This document shows positions 11,098 through 22,580 of a DNA stretch of 64,000 nucleotides, one piece after another. The DNA lies in the NCBI GenBank assembly GCA_015501595.1, contig JADNRX010000195.1, positions 1 to 64,000 on the forward strand, written 5' to 3'. Made by a program: the position numbers and the translations under genes. This DNA is from Hymenopellis radicata. Its lineage: Eukaryota > Basidiomycota > Agaricomycetes > Agaricales > Physalacriaceae. Under the pieces are notes generated by a model. The model searched no databases. It was not told where the DNA came from and worked only from the letters and a program-made list of their open reading frames with translations. Each line of letters opens with the position of its first letter. The stretch's first letter is position 1.

Positions 11098-12976
11098 ATG
11101 CTGACTCATCTACCCAACGCTTCCCTGTTCACCACCACCTGGACGCACTCTCCGTCCTCCTCGTACGACTACGTCGAGACTAGAACCAGCAGCAGCAGCA
11201 GCAGCAGAGTCTCCAGCACCTGGCGCCGCAGCGTAGGATTCCTGCATCACGGCCAGATCCAAGATCGGAGCAGGACCAACAATTCCAGGGGAAGGAACAG
11301 CACCAGCTTGCTTTGGTCACAGCAAGACGACCAACACCCAGCGGACTCAGCCGCCGCCCTCCCGCCCACCATACTCCATTCCAGCCTAATCCACTCCCCT
11401 GCGCACGTCGCCCGGCTCGCCTCACCGACATCGCCCACGACGGTCGCCCCAACACTCCCGATGGATCCGCCGCTGCATCCCGCCGCGGCGCATCTCACGC
11501 ACCAGGACTCTCCCCCTCCTCCTCGCGCCTCCACGATCCTAAACTTTAACCTGCTCCGTGGACGACGGCAGAGCCAGGAGCGCGAAGTTAGCCCTGATCC
11601 GAACAACCCGCCGAGTCCCGGCCTCGAAGGCGGAGGCGGCCGCGGTATCATGAGCGGCATGGGTATGCTTAGGAGGCGGCGAAGCGGGGGCGCCGTGAAC
11701 GTGCCGACGACACCGGCAGTCGTATTGCCGAGCGCAAGTGTCGGCGCGACGCATCGCATACGGCTCGTGCCGCACCTCGACTCGCGCCGTGCCCTGCGCT
11801 TCGATGCTATTACGCGCGATCTCAAGGAGGGCGACGTGGCTGTGCGCATTGGGCGCTTCACAGAGCGGTCGAATCCGCCTACGGCATCGACGACGACGAA
11901 CAAGATTGCGTTCAAGTCCAAGGTGGTGTCCCGTGCGCATGCGGAGGTCTGGTGCGAGGCGCCGGGCGTGTTCTATGTGCGCGATACGAGGAGCAGCAGC
12001 GGGACGTTTCTCAACCATGTCAGGTTGAGCCCGGCGAATACCGAGAGTAGGGCGAGTGTATTGCGCGATGGGGATATTCTCCAGCTTGGAGTGGACTATC
12101 AAGGTGGCACGGAGGATATTTATAAGAGTGTCAAGATACGGGTAGAGGTGGGTCGGGAATGGCAGGGCGGGAAGAATGCGTTCAAGTGAGTGCCTTCGTG
12201 AAAGATTTTCACAATACTAATGGCGGGCTAGTACGAACGCGTTGAAGAATTTGAAGAGTCTGGCTGCAGCACCTGTACAGGTCTCCAAGTCCGGTGCAGG
12301 CAGTAGCAAGTCGAATATACCGGATTGCTGTATTTGTGCGTACTTCTCTTGCCTCGATATTATCTATTAATCTCTTATTCAGGCTTATTCGCCGTGTCTA
12401 TACGGCAAGCGCTTTTCATCGCGCCGTGTTCACACACATTCCACTACAAATGTATTCGACCGTTGCTGGAGAACCACCACCCTGCGTTTACCTGTCCGCT
12501 GTGCCGAACGTTTGCAGACCTCGAGGAGGACGTAGAGTTGAGGTAGGCATCTATGCTCTTTCCATATTCTAAAAACTAAATATTTTTATCAGGTCCTTGA
12601 GCAGGACGAAGAAGCACTAGACTCTGACGCAGACGACGAGGCCGACAAGCCCGCTACGCCTTCAAAGGCAGCAAAGGAGAAACGACGTCAGGAAGACCGT
12701 GAGCGAGACGCAGGGGCAGAGACCGAGGTTGAGGGTGACGGTTCTGCTGGTCGGCGTCGCAGCAGGATGGAAATTGATTTAGAAGGGATACGGGACGAGG
12801 AGGCAGAGGCAGAGGCCGACATGGAGGAGCAGGCGATGGACGTGGAGGCACCTGTAGGTGGCCCTACGCTTATCACGCACCCGGGCTCGGCGTCGGGTTC
12901 GGAGGAGGCGATGGACGTGGGCGATGAGGAGAGGGTGGTGAATGTGAATGAGAGGGAGGTCAAGTTGGGGTCGTAA
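11098..12976 (+). CDS. FHA-RING E3 ubiquitin ligase, Dma1/Chf family
   Basis: Exons 11098-12185, 12232-12335, 12383-12542 and from 12593 (GT-AG introns of 46, 47 and 50 nt). After a low-complexity Ser/Pro/His-rich N-terminus (~1-200), an FHA fold is seen: Gly-Arg at ~252-253, Ser-Arg-Ala-His at ~278-281, SSGTFLN at ~300-306. A RING-H2 follows at ~395-437 (CCIC...CSHTFHYKC...CPLC), all eight ligands present. Family members (fission yeast Dma1, budding yeast DMA1/2; RNF8/CHFR in animals) bind phosphothreonine targets and control spindle-position and septation checkpoints. As read, the frame shifts at the end of exon 3 (GTAGAGTTGAG versus GTAGAGGTTGAG in other copies) and stops at 12620; the acidic tail (MEIDLEGIRDEE...VKLGS) stays open in the alternative frame to TAA at 12976. 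This is either a truncated tail or one lost base. An upstream in-frame extension lacks ATG, so 11098 is preferred. Confidence 0.85.
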
Positions 12977-13422
12977 CGGTACAAGCTATATCTGTTTTCT
13001 TTTTGTTGCTTTCATTGTTGGATGGAGTCTATTATACGAGACTACTATAATATCGGGTCTTTGTTTTGCTTGTAATTAGTTTTGATTTCATGACCGATAT
13101 ATGACTGACAGTGGCAGTAGCCGTTAGGAAGAGCGTTAGAGTCTGTGGACAGCTGGCGTCTAGTTTGTTCGGCACCCTTTTTACAGCGGTATACAACAAA
13201 CGTACACGCTGATTATATTTTAAATTGGGTCGCTTCTCCGGAAAACGCCAGCGTTACGAAGGCTGAGCCCTGCTGTTCCGGAATCCTGAACACTCCGGCT
13301 TCGTCTTGAACGGGATGCCATCGTATACAGCAACATCAATGAATCCTGTGCCGGTCCGAGCACAGGATCATTAACGTGTGTGTGGCATCAACAGCATTCC
13401 TTTGCTGCGTCTTACCCTCATC
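12977..13422. other. Conserved spacer between FHA-RING and HLP genes
   Basis: This 446-bp interval recurs, with small indels, behind every FHA-RING copy (4080-4188 reverse, 20333-20918, 47347-47586). It starts with CGGTACAAGCTATATCYGTTTTC, which may be the 3' UTR, and ends with GCCGGTCCGAGCACAGGA and GGCATCAACAGCATTCCT just before the HLP ATG. It must hold the HLP promoter, but I see no TATA box. Confidence 0.5.
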
Positions 13423-15026
13423 ATGCCCGCCTCCTCCCACGACATCTCCTCTACGGATGACCACTCTACGACGCGGGACGTGTCTGAGGACGACTTCTCT
13501 GATGAAGATGCCGATTCCGACTACCAGAGTTGCGAGTCCTACATTTCGGATGAAGATGAGGAGCGCACGGCGGAGGATCGTGTCGATGGGGAGCTTGAGA
13601 TTCTTGCCTACATGGGTGATGGTAAATGGGAGCCTATTCAAGTAAGGTATGTCACCGGCATTTGCGTCATGGTATGAACCTCTCACAGTGATGATTAGCG
13701 ACGTGCAAGATCGTGTCGGGGCTTCGATGACACGCACAGAATGGATTTCGGAAATTGAGCTTGACCAACGGTTTGATGCACTGATGGACAGCCAAGAGAG
13801 GTGCCTGGATGCAACAGCTGTACTTGCCGAGACTGTAGGTGGACCTGCAAGAGTGTGGTGGTATCAGATACTTACAGACCAGGAAAGGCGTGACTCGGTG
13901 AGTATATATCACATTAGGTTGCTTATGTAGTCTGATTTGTAGAGGGCCAACTATTTCTTCGAACTTCAGGCCTTGCTCAATCTCATCATGTCCAGCAAAG
14001 GAGCCTGGTCCTATAGCTATTGGTGGCAATTCCACATACTCTGCATGCCCACTCGAGGAATATGCCACTACTCCTTGACCTCCAGCTGCTTTGAGGGAAG
14101 GATGCTGCTTGATTATGCACTGGACAGACCTTCGAAGGATTTTGCGGACGTCGTGCGGATTACCCTCCCGTACTTTCGGGAGATGAATGCTCGCATCGAT
14201 GCACTGTCCAAGCTTTGGAATGTGGGCTACTCCTCCTCTTCCTCTGATTCAGCATCGATGTTTGGACCAACGAACATGGCGAACCTCATCACAGGCCTCG
14301 ACATCGCGGAGAGTGTTGCGAAATTGGTTCCGGTGTTTGGAGCTGTGCTTGAAGGCGCGTGTGGAATCCTGCGGAAGACTGTCCAAGCTGCAGAGGTGAG
14401 TACTGTACCATCATAGTGCAAACGGTGGTGTCAAACTGATTCCTTTCTAGAAAGCTCGGAGCGCTCGCGACGAATGCCGTGCTCTCGCAGAGCACACAGC
14501 CTCTATCACACTTGCTATCTTCAACGAGATTGGACCCGCAACTACACTCAGTGGTGCTGATATCAACAGAATTTGTGATCTTCGCGAGTACGTCGACACG
14601 TCCCCTACGTGATTCGACGCTGACTCGCTTCACTCACAGAACCATTAAGATCGTGGATTCCAGAGTCCAGAGTCTCTCGAAGCTCGGACGACTGAAGTAC
14701 TTGGCCTCGCGTGGACGAATCACCGCCGAGGTTATGGAGCTCCGTTCCCGAGTGGACAACGCACGGATCGCGTTCAATGTGCGCTTGTTTCTTTGATGTG
14801 TACCCCTGCTAATGAACTTTAGATTCGAAGTGATATCTCAACAACACAATTGCTAACCGACCTGAAGATCATGCAGACACGTCTCGCCTCACGTGTTGAG
14901 GATATCTACGAGGGCCAAAAGGCTACACACAACATGTTGCAAACGCTTCTGGTCGATACTCACACAGTATTGATGCAGGTTCGAGGACGTAGAACCGGAG
15001 ATGCGTATATCGATGAGGCAGACTGA
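13423..15026 (+). CDS. HLP copy 3a (intact): HeLo/MLKL-N-terminal-like protein, 442 aa
   Basis: Exons 13423-13646, 13699-13897, 13970-14395, 14451-14587, 14640-14778 and 14823-15026 join in frame (1,329 nt) with consensus GT-AG introns of 44-72 nt. Residues 1-75 are acidic and Ser/Asp-rich; ~80-235 form a Trp/Tyr-containing region of unknown fold; ~239-420 resemble the 4-helix N-terminal domain of MLKL-like and fungal HeLo-like proteins: FGPTNMANL...VPVFGAVLEGACGIL, then DECRALAEHTASITLAI, then SRVQSLSKLGRLKYL and ELRSRVDNARIAFN. In that family the bundle binds membranes or serves as the death-inducing part of NLR-type proteins. No kinase, NACHT or transmembrane segment follows, so the protein is a stand-alone bundle with a novel N-terminus. 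The start is the ATG conserved in all six copies; an upstream in-frame ATG (13378) is not conserved. The family call is pattern recognition only. Confidence 0.75.
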
Positions 15027-15639
15027 GGAGAGGGGAGTGAAGGGACTCTGGTTTTCTATAGACTGATCTGAGTCGCCGTTGATCGACTGGGTTGTAGTGT
15101 AAGGGTTTAAGCAATGCAACATCAACATTTCCTCGTTTGAGAAGATACAGTACCTCAACGCGGGTGTCTACTACCGTGTATGGAGTTGAGAGGAAAGGAA
15201 GATATGAGATACCCGCTGTCGTGGAGCTCCCGACTTGATCTCACGACGTCTTGAAGAAGGGTGTTAGTACGAGTCAAAGCCGCCAACCTTCAGAAACTCA
15301 CCAAAGCCCCAGAATGCAAGCAAGGCTACTCATATTTCATACCGACCTTGAGCGGAACCGAAGCCATCCAGACATGGGCAAGTATAGGGTGCATATACCG
15401 TCCTCCCGCCTTCCCGCTACTCATCCCGCTGCAATCTGACATGGGGCCCATGGGACCAAAGCGTCGGTAAACCCGAACTCCATCAGATCCAAATTGGCAT
15501 CAGCGGATGTCGTTAGCCGAAGACAGGATGGCGGTCCATGTCGAAATGTGAAGGGTTCTCGGCGATGGTAGAACGTGAGGGCAGTCGTTGCTGGAGCTGA
15601 ACGGCAATTACGGAGGAGTAATAAAGGTGCCATCCATTG
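15027..15639. other. 3' flank of HLP copy 3a, no gene seen
   Basis: Short frames only. The first ~150 bp (CTGAGGAGAGG...TTTTCTATAG) is the HLP 3' flank shared with 27930 and 49187; the rest is not recognised. Confidence 0.4.
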
Positions 15640-16700
15640 ACGACTATCGTCCGTGTTAGTGTCGAAACCTAAGTCGAAGTGTGGCGTCGATTAGCGTACG
15701 GATGGCGATATCCCAGCAGCAAGGGCTGGCGGGACGAACACAGCGCTGCAAACACTACTTTTCAGTTCGTTGAAGGCAATGGCATGGCGCTGGCGGAATG
15801 AATCAGCACGAAATTTCAGCCAGAACGCATTAACACCCAGCATAAGTCCGCCGCATGGGCGTCCGAATCCGTTCGTAAACCTGGATGCACCAAGATCCAC
15901 ACCGCAGTTAACGGTGATGATTAGACGTCTAACTCGGAATTCTCCTAGTAAGATATGCTGGTTGCAAGGCGGAGGGGAGGATCTAATGGAGCCAGTCAGA
16001 ATTGAACGAGAAATTCAAAGCAAAGATTCACACCTTTTTCCTAGAAGGAAGGGCGCGACGGCGAAGCCAGCACACGCTGAAGTCACGCAAAGCAGCCTAT
16101 TCCCAAGTCGTCGCGGTGCTCCTCGAGTCGTTTAGTAAGCATGCGGAGAGCGCGCGACTCGCCGATTGGCAACCCATTAGCAGCATAATAAGAAGCAGAA
16201 CATACGACATTTATTGGATGAACAGATCTGATCTAAGGACAACCTCTCAGAATTCATAAATCAAAATGAGGCAAAATAAGTACCTTTTGTGGCTGGTCCC
16301 AAGCCGGTTCAACGATGACAGCTACGCCTGTCCTACATTGAATACTCGGTATCCGTCACGACGACAATAATTTTCTGAGTGTAGAAGGTCCGTGGTGGCG
16401 GTAGCAAGGCCACCGCGGTCCACCCGTAAATACTACATCGAATTGGCGTACATTTCAACAGTGCCGAAGGAAGCAAAACGCACAAAGTTGCGGATGTATT
16501 GGAAGCTAATCTAGCACCAAATGATTCTAAAATAGTGGGAAAAATTAAAGTCGAGAAAAGATGCACTGTTTTAATTTACGCAGAATCCAAGCCTGCCGGG
16601 CGAGGTCGTCCGTGCTGCTGCTGTAATCTGGCTGTAATCCGAAGGCCCCCGTTCATCGCGATCCAAGGTCGTTTCTAGAGACAGTTGTCGTCCAGAGAGG
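15640..16700 (-). repeat. Block R copy (degenerate gene-like repeat)
   Basis: Matches 29430-30262 and 50750-51720. It begins CCTAAGTCGAAGTGTGGCGTCGATTAGC, has CACCTTTTTCCTAGAAGGAAG at 16031, TACCTTTTGTGGCTGGTCC at 16281, GGTGGCGGTAGCAAGGCCACC at ~16391, AGGAAGCAAAACGCACAAAGTTGCGG at ~16470, and ends GAGGTCGTCC...GTTCATCGCGATCC. Read on the minus strand these are ~270-bp units bounded by splice-like sites; frames are broken. No recognisable protein. Confidence 0.5.
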
Positions 16701-16743
16701 CGTCGGCACGTCGTGCATGAAATGAATACAACAGAGAACGTGA

Positions 16744-17165
16744 GCTATGAGCTATGAGCTATGAGGGAGGTAATACACCCGATTACCGAGTTCTTACGGC
16801 AACCAGGTCCCGCACACTGCCTCGCCGGATCAGGCAGCCACGGGCCACTGAGCGAACTACGCTTTGTCCCGACAAAACTAGTTGCCGGCTCACGCGTCCC
16901 ACTCAGCAGGCGACGAACACTATCTGCGCTACCCCCCACGCAGGGTTCGAATTTCCGGCGCTCAACACTCGGCTTGCTGTACTTGCAGCATTGTCTCAGA
17001 ATGTCTCACATTCCACCACCAGCAAAAATCCCCCATTGAGAGGCAAACAAGCAGACGAGACCCATAACCCGTAACCCGTAACAACATAACAGCATAACAA
17101 CATAACCACAGAAACATAACCGCAGAACAGCATAACCAAGTCGATGATGATGGTGGAACTCTACG
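16744..17165. other. ~420-bp insertion with short tandem repeats
   Basis: Relative to block C copies at 42.96 and 51.77 kb this stretch is extra. It starts with three GAGCTATGA units (16743-16763) and carries a CATAACA/CATAACC run at about 17062-17128; an inverted trace of the first repeat (CATAGCTCATAGCTCATG) lies at 17240-17257. No terminal repeat or TSD could be fixed. Confidence 0.4.
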
Positions 17166-17189
17166 AGCGGTGATGGTAAAAGGCAAACC

Positions 17190-18850
17190 ATCAACTGCCG
17201 GATTCGGTTGACTGATCGAAAACTTCTTCCTCCCGCCATCATAGCTCATAGCTCATGTCGCGTCGAGGTGTATCCTCAATTCTCAACCTTTGGGCGTCAG
17301 CTATTTTCAAGATTTGATGGTATCTGCTGGTCCTTGTGTGTCAGTCCTTCTGGGATGATATCAAATACGCCAACACACCTGGGAACACCTACTTCGTCAA
17401 CCCTCCCTCTTAGAAATCTGAACCCTGTTCTCAAAAATTGACTGGCTCTCGCTCCTAAGCGCGTCCTCGCTTGACGGGCATCTGGTGGCGACGTCATACT
17501 CATACTCCGCTACTTGTAGACGAATCAGTTTTGAAAGTGGTGCTGGCGTTGACCGCGCACCTTTATCCTGGCGTCTTCCACGCTCTTGACATTCTGATCC
17601 TACGAATTGTGGGGGTAATACTCTCTGGACTGTCAGAATTGTAGTGAGCACCTTGTCCCGACTTTTCGTCTCCAACCGGCTCTCGACAAACCGTGCGCCT
17701 TTCGTGTCTTGCTCCTTGGGAGTATCTACTGGCGGTTTCCGCTGGTTGTAGGAATAGTGAGCCGCAAACGTTCAACGCGCATCTTCTTACTTTCAAACCT
17801 GGAGCTCGACGATTCGAGCTCGTGTCCCGGCCTTCAATGCGGATATTATGTCGGGCTGATTTGAACTTAGACATCTCCAGGTTTCAGCGGCCACAATGGA
17901 GAACTTCGCTAAGGCCCTTCTGGTCCGCAGAGTGCGCTGAGACGTTGAATCCTCGGCGTGGAACGTAGCGAGGGAAAGTGCCAGTGACGGTGAGTGGGAG
18001 ACCGGGAAGAATGCAAAGGCGAAACTGACGCTTGTACAGAGAGGTCCCGGTTGAATTCTCCTGTGTGTAATAGCTGTCTGGGCGCACAATCGTCGCCTTG
18101 ACTTCTTTTTCAGCTCCCATCTGGAAATTGTTTCTTGGCGCACTCGATGGGCTGGGTTGTTAGAAGTATCCTCGTCTCGGGAACTTCACCTTGACCTTCT
18201 TGTAGCAATCTATGAATGGGAGTTCAATGTTTAGTGGGTGTATATGGACCGTAAGTACTGGTAAGTGTCTGAGTCGAACGACATCACGGGAGCGCGTATT
18301 GTTCCAGAACAGAACTTTCGCCACACAAGACTGTTTGATGCGACGGAACGCCCATGAGTCACTTGCTTGATATTTTAGGCCCAGATGTCCGCCTCATCTA
18401 TCGGCCTTTAACCACCAAAGGTATAAAGAGCAGTGAGAGTTCGTCTGTCTTGCACCGTTCTTTCCTTCCAGGTCGGTGCTCTATCAAGCCTCTCGTCCGG
18501 TACTACGACCAGTTTCTGGACTGTGCGGCTTCCTGATTGTCTGTGTCTGAGCGTGCTGGGATGAATATCGCGACCCCAGCACGTTGGTACCGGAGACGAT
18601 ATGCACTGTACACCCGGTCACACACCTCAGAAGTGGGATTTGTAATGTCCATACTCTTTTGCCCAATCTATCAGACCTTCTGGAGGAGAAACTATTGTCA
18701 AAAGTACCAACAACAACGTCCAGCTTGCAACGAAAACCATACGTACTAAACTTCACGGCACCTCAAGCCGTGGCAGTGATCCAAAGAGGCAATTATACCC
18801 CACGCTCTTTTCCTCCATCATTCCAGTCATCTCTTTTCTTCGAATCCTCG
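17190..18850 (+). repeat. Block C copy 1 (duplicated upstream region)
   Basis: It aligns with 43.0-43.4 plus 44.5-45.75 kb and, for its first 350 bp, with 51.8-52.14 kb. It includes a conserved short frame (from about 17254; broken here by stops), a region at 17870-18330 nearly identical to 44.8-45.27 kb, and the 5' flank of the FHA-RING pseudogene. A TATA-like GGTATAAAGAGCAG at about 18419 is also conserved at 45331. Confidence 0.6.
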
Positions 18851-19017
18851 CCATGCAGCCGTCAAGGCGACGGATGCGACGGAGACCAGCAGAGAATTGA
18901 TATGGCTATGAGGTGCGGTGATTCGTTTCCTGACTCGACTGCCACTGACATCAAGTGTATAGGCAGATCCTCGCATTCGTACAAAGTCAACGACACTTTC
19001 ACCCGCCTTGAATCCAC

Positions 19018-20332
19018 CCAGCGTGCTCCTCCAACCGTCGTACGAGTCCGTCGAGACTAGAAGCAGCAGCAGAGCCTCCACGCAGCGTCGGATTCCTGCA
19101 TCACGGCCAGATCCAAGATTAGCACCAGCAACTCTAGGAATACCAGCTTGCGCTGGGCCCAGCGAGACGACGAACAGCCTTCGGACTCTTCAGCCGCCCT
19201 CCCGGTCACCATACTCCTCCACTCCCCGCGCACGTGGCCGTCTCACCTCACCGACATCGCCCTTGACGATTAACCCACCACTACCGATGGATCCGCCGCT
19301 GCATCCCGCCCCGCGCTTCTACGATCCTAAACTTGCGGACGACGGCAGAGTCAGGAGCTGCATGGGTACGCTTAGGAGGCGGCGAAGCGGCGGCGTCGTG
19401 AACGTGCCGCTGAGTCGTAGTCAGTGTCGACGCGACGCATTGCACCTCGACTCGCGCCGTGCCTTGCGCTTCGATGCCATTACGCGCGATCTCAAAGAGG
19501 GCGACGTGGCTGTGCGCATTGGGCGCTTCGCGGACCGGTCGAACCCGCCTACAGCATCGACGACGACGAACAAGATTGCGTTCAAGTCCAAGGTGGTGTC
19601 TCGTGCCCATGCAGAGGTCTGGTGCGAGGCGCCGGGCGTGTTTTATGTGCGCGATCCGAGCAGCGGGACGTTTCTCAACCATGTCAGGTTGAGCCCGGCG
19701 AATACCGAGAGTAGGGCGAGCGTATTGCGCGATGGGGATATTCCTTTGCTGTGTCTATACGACAAGCGCTTTTCATCGCGCCGTGCTCACACACATTCCA
19801 CTACAAATGTATTCGACCGTTGCTGGAGAACCACCATCCTGCGTTTACCTGTCCGCTGTGCCGAACGTTTGCCGACCTTGAGGAGGACGGAGAGGTTGAG
19901 GTAGACCTCTATGCTCTTTCCATATTCTGAAAACCAAATATTTTTATCAGGTCCTTGAGCAGGAGGAAGAACACTAGACTCTGACGCAGACGACGAGGCC
20001 GATAAGCCCGCTACGCCTTCAAAGGCAGCAAAGGAGAAACGACGTCAGGAAGACCGTGAGCGAGACGCCGGGGCAGAGACCGAAGTTGAGGGTGACGGTT
20101 CTGCAGGTCGGCGTTGCGCAGGATGGAGATTGACCTAGAAGGGATACGGGACGAGGAGGCAGAGGCAGAGGCAGACGTGGAGGAGCAGGCGATGGACGTG
20201 GAGGCGCCGGTAGGTGGCCCTACGCTTATCACGCACCCGGGCTCGGCGTCGGGTTCGGAGGAGGCGATGGACGTGGGCGATGAGGAGAGGGTGGTGAATG
20301 TGAATGAGAGGGAGGTCAAGTTGGGGTCGTAA
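19018..20332 (+). pseudogene. FHA-RING pseudogene, copy at 19 kb
   Basis: The FHA part (DAITRDLKEGDVAVRIGRF...SRAHAEVW...SSGTFLNHVRLS) is readable to 19740. Sequence then jumps from GGGGATATTC to CTTTGCTGTGTCTATACG: compared with the 11-kb gene about 310 bp is lost, covering the end of the FHA domain, intron 1-2 and the first RING Cys pair. The RING remainder continues in a wrong frame. Further small deletions occur in the tail (19968, 20113). The same deletion is present in the 46-kb copy, so the two descend from one already broken ancestor. Confidence 0.9.
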
Positions 20333-20918
20333 CGGTACAAGCTATATCTGTTTTTCTTTTTGTTGCTTTCATTGTTGGATGGAGTCTATTCTACCAGACT
20401 ACTATAATATCGGGTCTTTGTTTTGCTTGTAATTAGTTTTTGATTTCATGACCGATGTGACTGCGTAGTTCACGATCTAGAGTCTGTGGAGGACAACTGA
20501 CGACTCGTTTGTTGGGAAACCATTTCTAGAGCGAGGTTGTGTGACCAGTGTAGGTCGCATCACCCTGCCCAATTCTCAACACTTTCTTTTCGGCCACGAC
20601 CAAGGCGTTTCTCAGTGAGGCGCAGTGCTATCACGCACATCCACGCCACTACAACGTTGTAGTATGCCATAAAACAAACGTAGTTCCGGCAACGCTGTTT
20701 ATATTTTCAATTGGGTCGCTTCTCCGGATCACGCCAGCATTACGAAGGCTGAGCTCTGCTGTTCCGGAGTCTTGCACACTCCGGCTTCGTCTTGAACAGG
20801 ATGCCATCACAAACAGCTTCTTCTATCAATATCAACGAATCCTGTGCCGGTCGAGCACAGGAAGTATTAACGTGTGTACGGCATCAACAGCATTCCTTTG
20901 CTGCGTCTTACCCTCATC
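20333..20918. other. Conserved spacer before HLP copy 3b
   Basis: Same spacer as 12977-13422 with a ~200-bp extra section (20460-20690) that I do not recognise. No gene seen. Confidence 0.4.
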
Positions 20919-22469
20919 ATGCCCGCCTCTGGCCACGACAGCTCCTCCACGGATGACCGCTCTGCGACGCGGGATGTATCTGACGACGACTTCCCTGATG
21001 AAGATGCGGAATCCGACTACCAGAGTTGCGAGTCCTACACTTCAGATGAAGATGAGGCGCATACAGCGGAGGAATATGTGGATGGGAGATGGAGATTCTT
21101 TGCTTCAACTTGAAAGATGATAAATGGAAGCCCATCCAGGCGAGGTATGTTCACCGGCATTTGCATCATGGTATGAACCTCTCACAGTGATGATTAGCGA
21201 CGTGCAAGATCTTGTCGGGCATTCGAGGACCAGAAGTGAATGGATTTCGAGTATTGAGCGTGACCAATGGGTTGATGCACTGATGGAAGTTGGAGGGAGG
21301 AGCCTGGATGCAGTGGCTGTACTTGCTGAGACTGTAGGTGGACCTGCAAGAAATTTTTGGCATGACATACTTTCAGATCAGGAAAAGCATGCCAGCTCGG
21401 TGAGTATATATCACATTGGATTGCTTATGTATTCTGATTTGTAGAGGGCCAACTATTGCTTTGACCTTCAGATCTTGGTCAATCTCGTCATGTCCAGCAA
21501 AGGAGCCTGGCCCGATACCTACTGGTGGGAATTTCATGCACTCTACAGTCCCAGTCAAGAAATGTACCACCACTCCTTGACCTCTAGCTTCTTTAAGGGA
21601 AGAATTCTATTCGATTAGTCTATGTACAAACCTTCGAAGGATTTTGCGGACGTCATGAGGATTACCCTACCGTACTTCCGGGAGATGAATGCTCGCATCG
21701 ACGCGCTGTCAAGGCTTCGGAATGTGGGCTACTCCTCCTCTTCCTCTGATTCAGCATCGGTTTTCGGACCAACAAACATGGCGAACCTAGTCACATGCCT
21801 CGACATCGCGGAGAGTGTCGCGAAATTGGTTCCGGTGTTTGGAGATGTGCTTGAGGGCGCGTGCGCAATCCTGCGGAAGACTGTCCAAGCTGCAGAGGTG
21901 AGTAGTACTTCTCTCTAGGGCACATGGTGGTGTCGGACTGATTTCTCTCTAGAACGCTCGAAGCGCCCGCAACGAATGCCAGGCTCTTGCAGAGCACACA
22001 GCCTCTATCACACTTGCTATCTTAAACGAGATTGGACCCACATCTACACTCAGTGGTGCTGATATTAACAGAATTTCCGATCTTCGCGAGTACGTCGACG
22101 CGTCTCCTATATTATTCGACACTAACTCACTTCAATCACAGAACCATTAAGATCGTCGAATCCAGAGTCCACAGTTTCTCGAAGCTCGGGCGGCTGAGGT
22201 ACTTGACCTCACGCGGACGAATCACTGCCGAGGTTATGGAGCTCCGTTCCCGAGTGGACAACGCACGGATCGCGTTCAACGTATGCTCGTTACCTCTGTG
22301 ATTCGTACCACTGCTAATGAGGTTTTTAGATTCGAAGTGATATCTCAACAATGCGATTACTAACCGACCTGAAGATCATGCAGACACGTCTTGCATCGCA
22401 CGTTGACGACATCTACGATGGCCAAAAGACGACACACCACATGTTGCATACGCTTTTGGTGAAGGTCGG
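20919..22469 (+). pseudogene. HLP copy 3b, body: split by element H1
   Basis: Starts at the conserved ATG and follows the six-exon plan. In exon 1 the frame is lost at 21088 (GATGGGAGATGG, where one more G in the run would keep it open to the splice site). In exon 3 a TAG at about 21616 replaces the conserved Tyr of the Asp-Tyr motif. The helical domain is otherwise well preserved (FGPTNMANLVTCLDIAES...). In exon 6 the gene is cut after ...CTTTTGGTG by a 5.36-kb insertion; its last 92 bp lie at 27838-27929. Nearest relative is the 47.6-kb copy. Confidence 0.9.
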
Positions 22470-22580
22470 TAGGGTTTTAAGGTTAGGTTAGGTTACGGTT
22501 AGACCCCCTCAGTCAGGTCTAACCGTAACAGTAACCATAACCAAGTACGCTAATGTCTGTTAACCACTGATAACTGTCAT

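Noticed and set aside
11539..12102. 187-codon minus-strand frame opposite the FHA domain
   Set aside because: It is the antisense shadow of a GC-rich exon whose plus strand encodes a clear FHA domain.
13378..13422. Upstream ATG for HLP copy 3a
   Set aside because: It is in frame but not shared by copies 2 and 4, whereas the ATG at 13423 is conserved in all six.
22471..22505. Telomere-like GGTTAGGTTAGG
   Set aside because: Only two or three imperfect GGTTA units are present, internal to the chromosome, and they form part of the H1 terminal inverted repeat.
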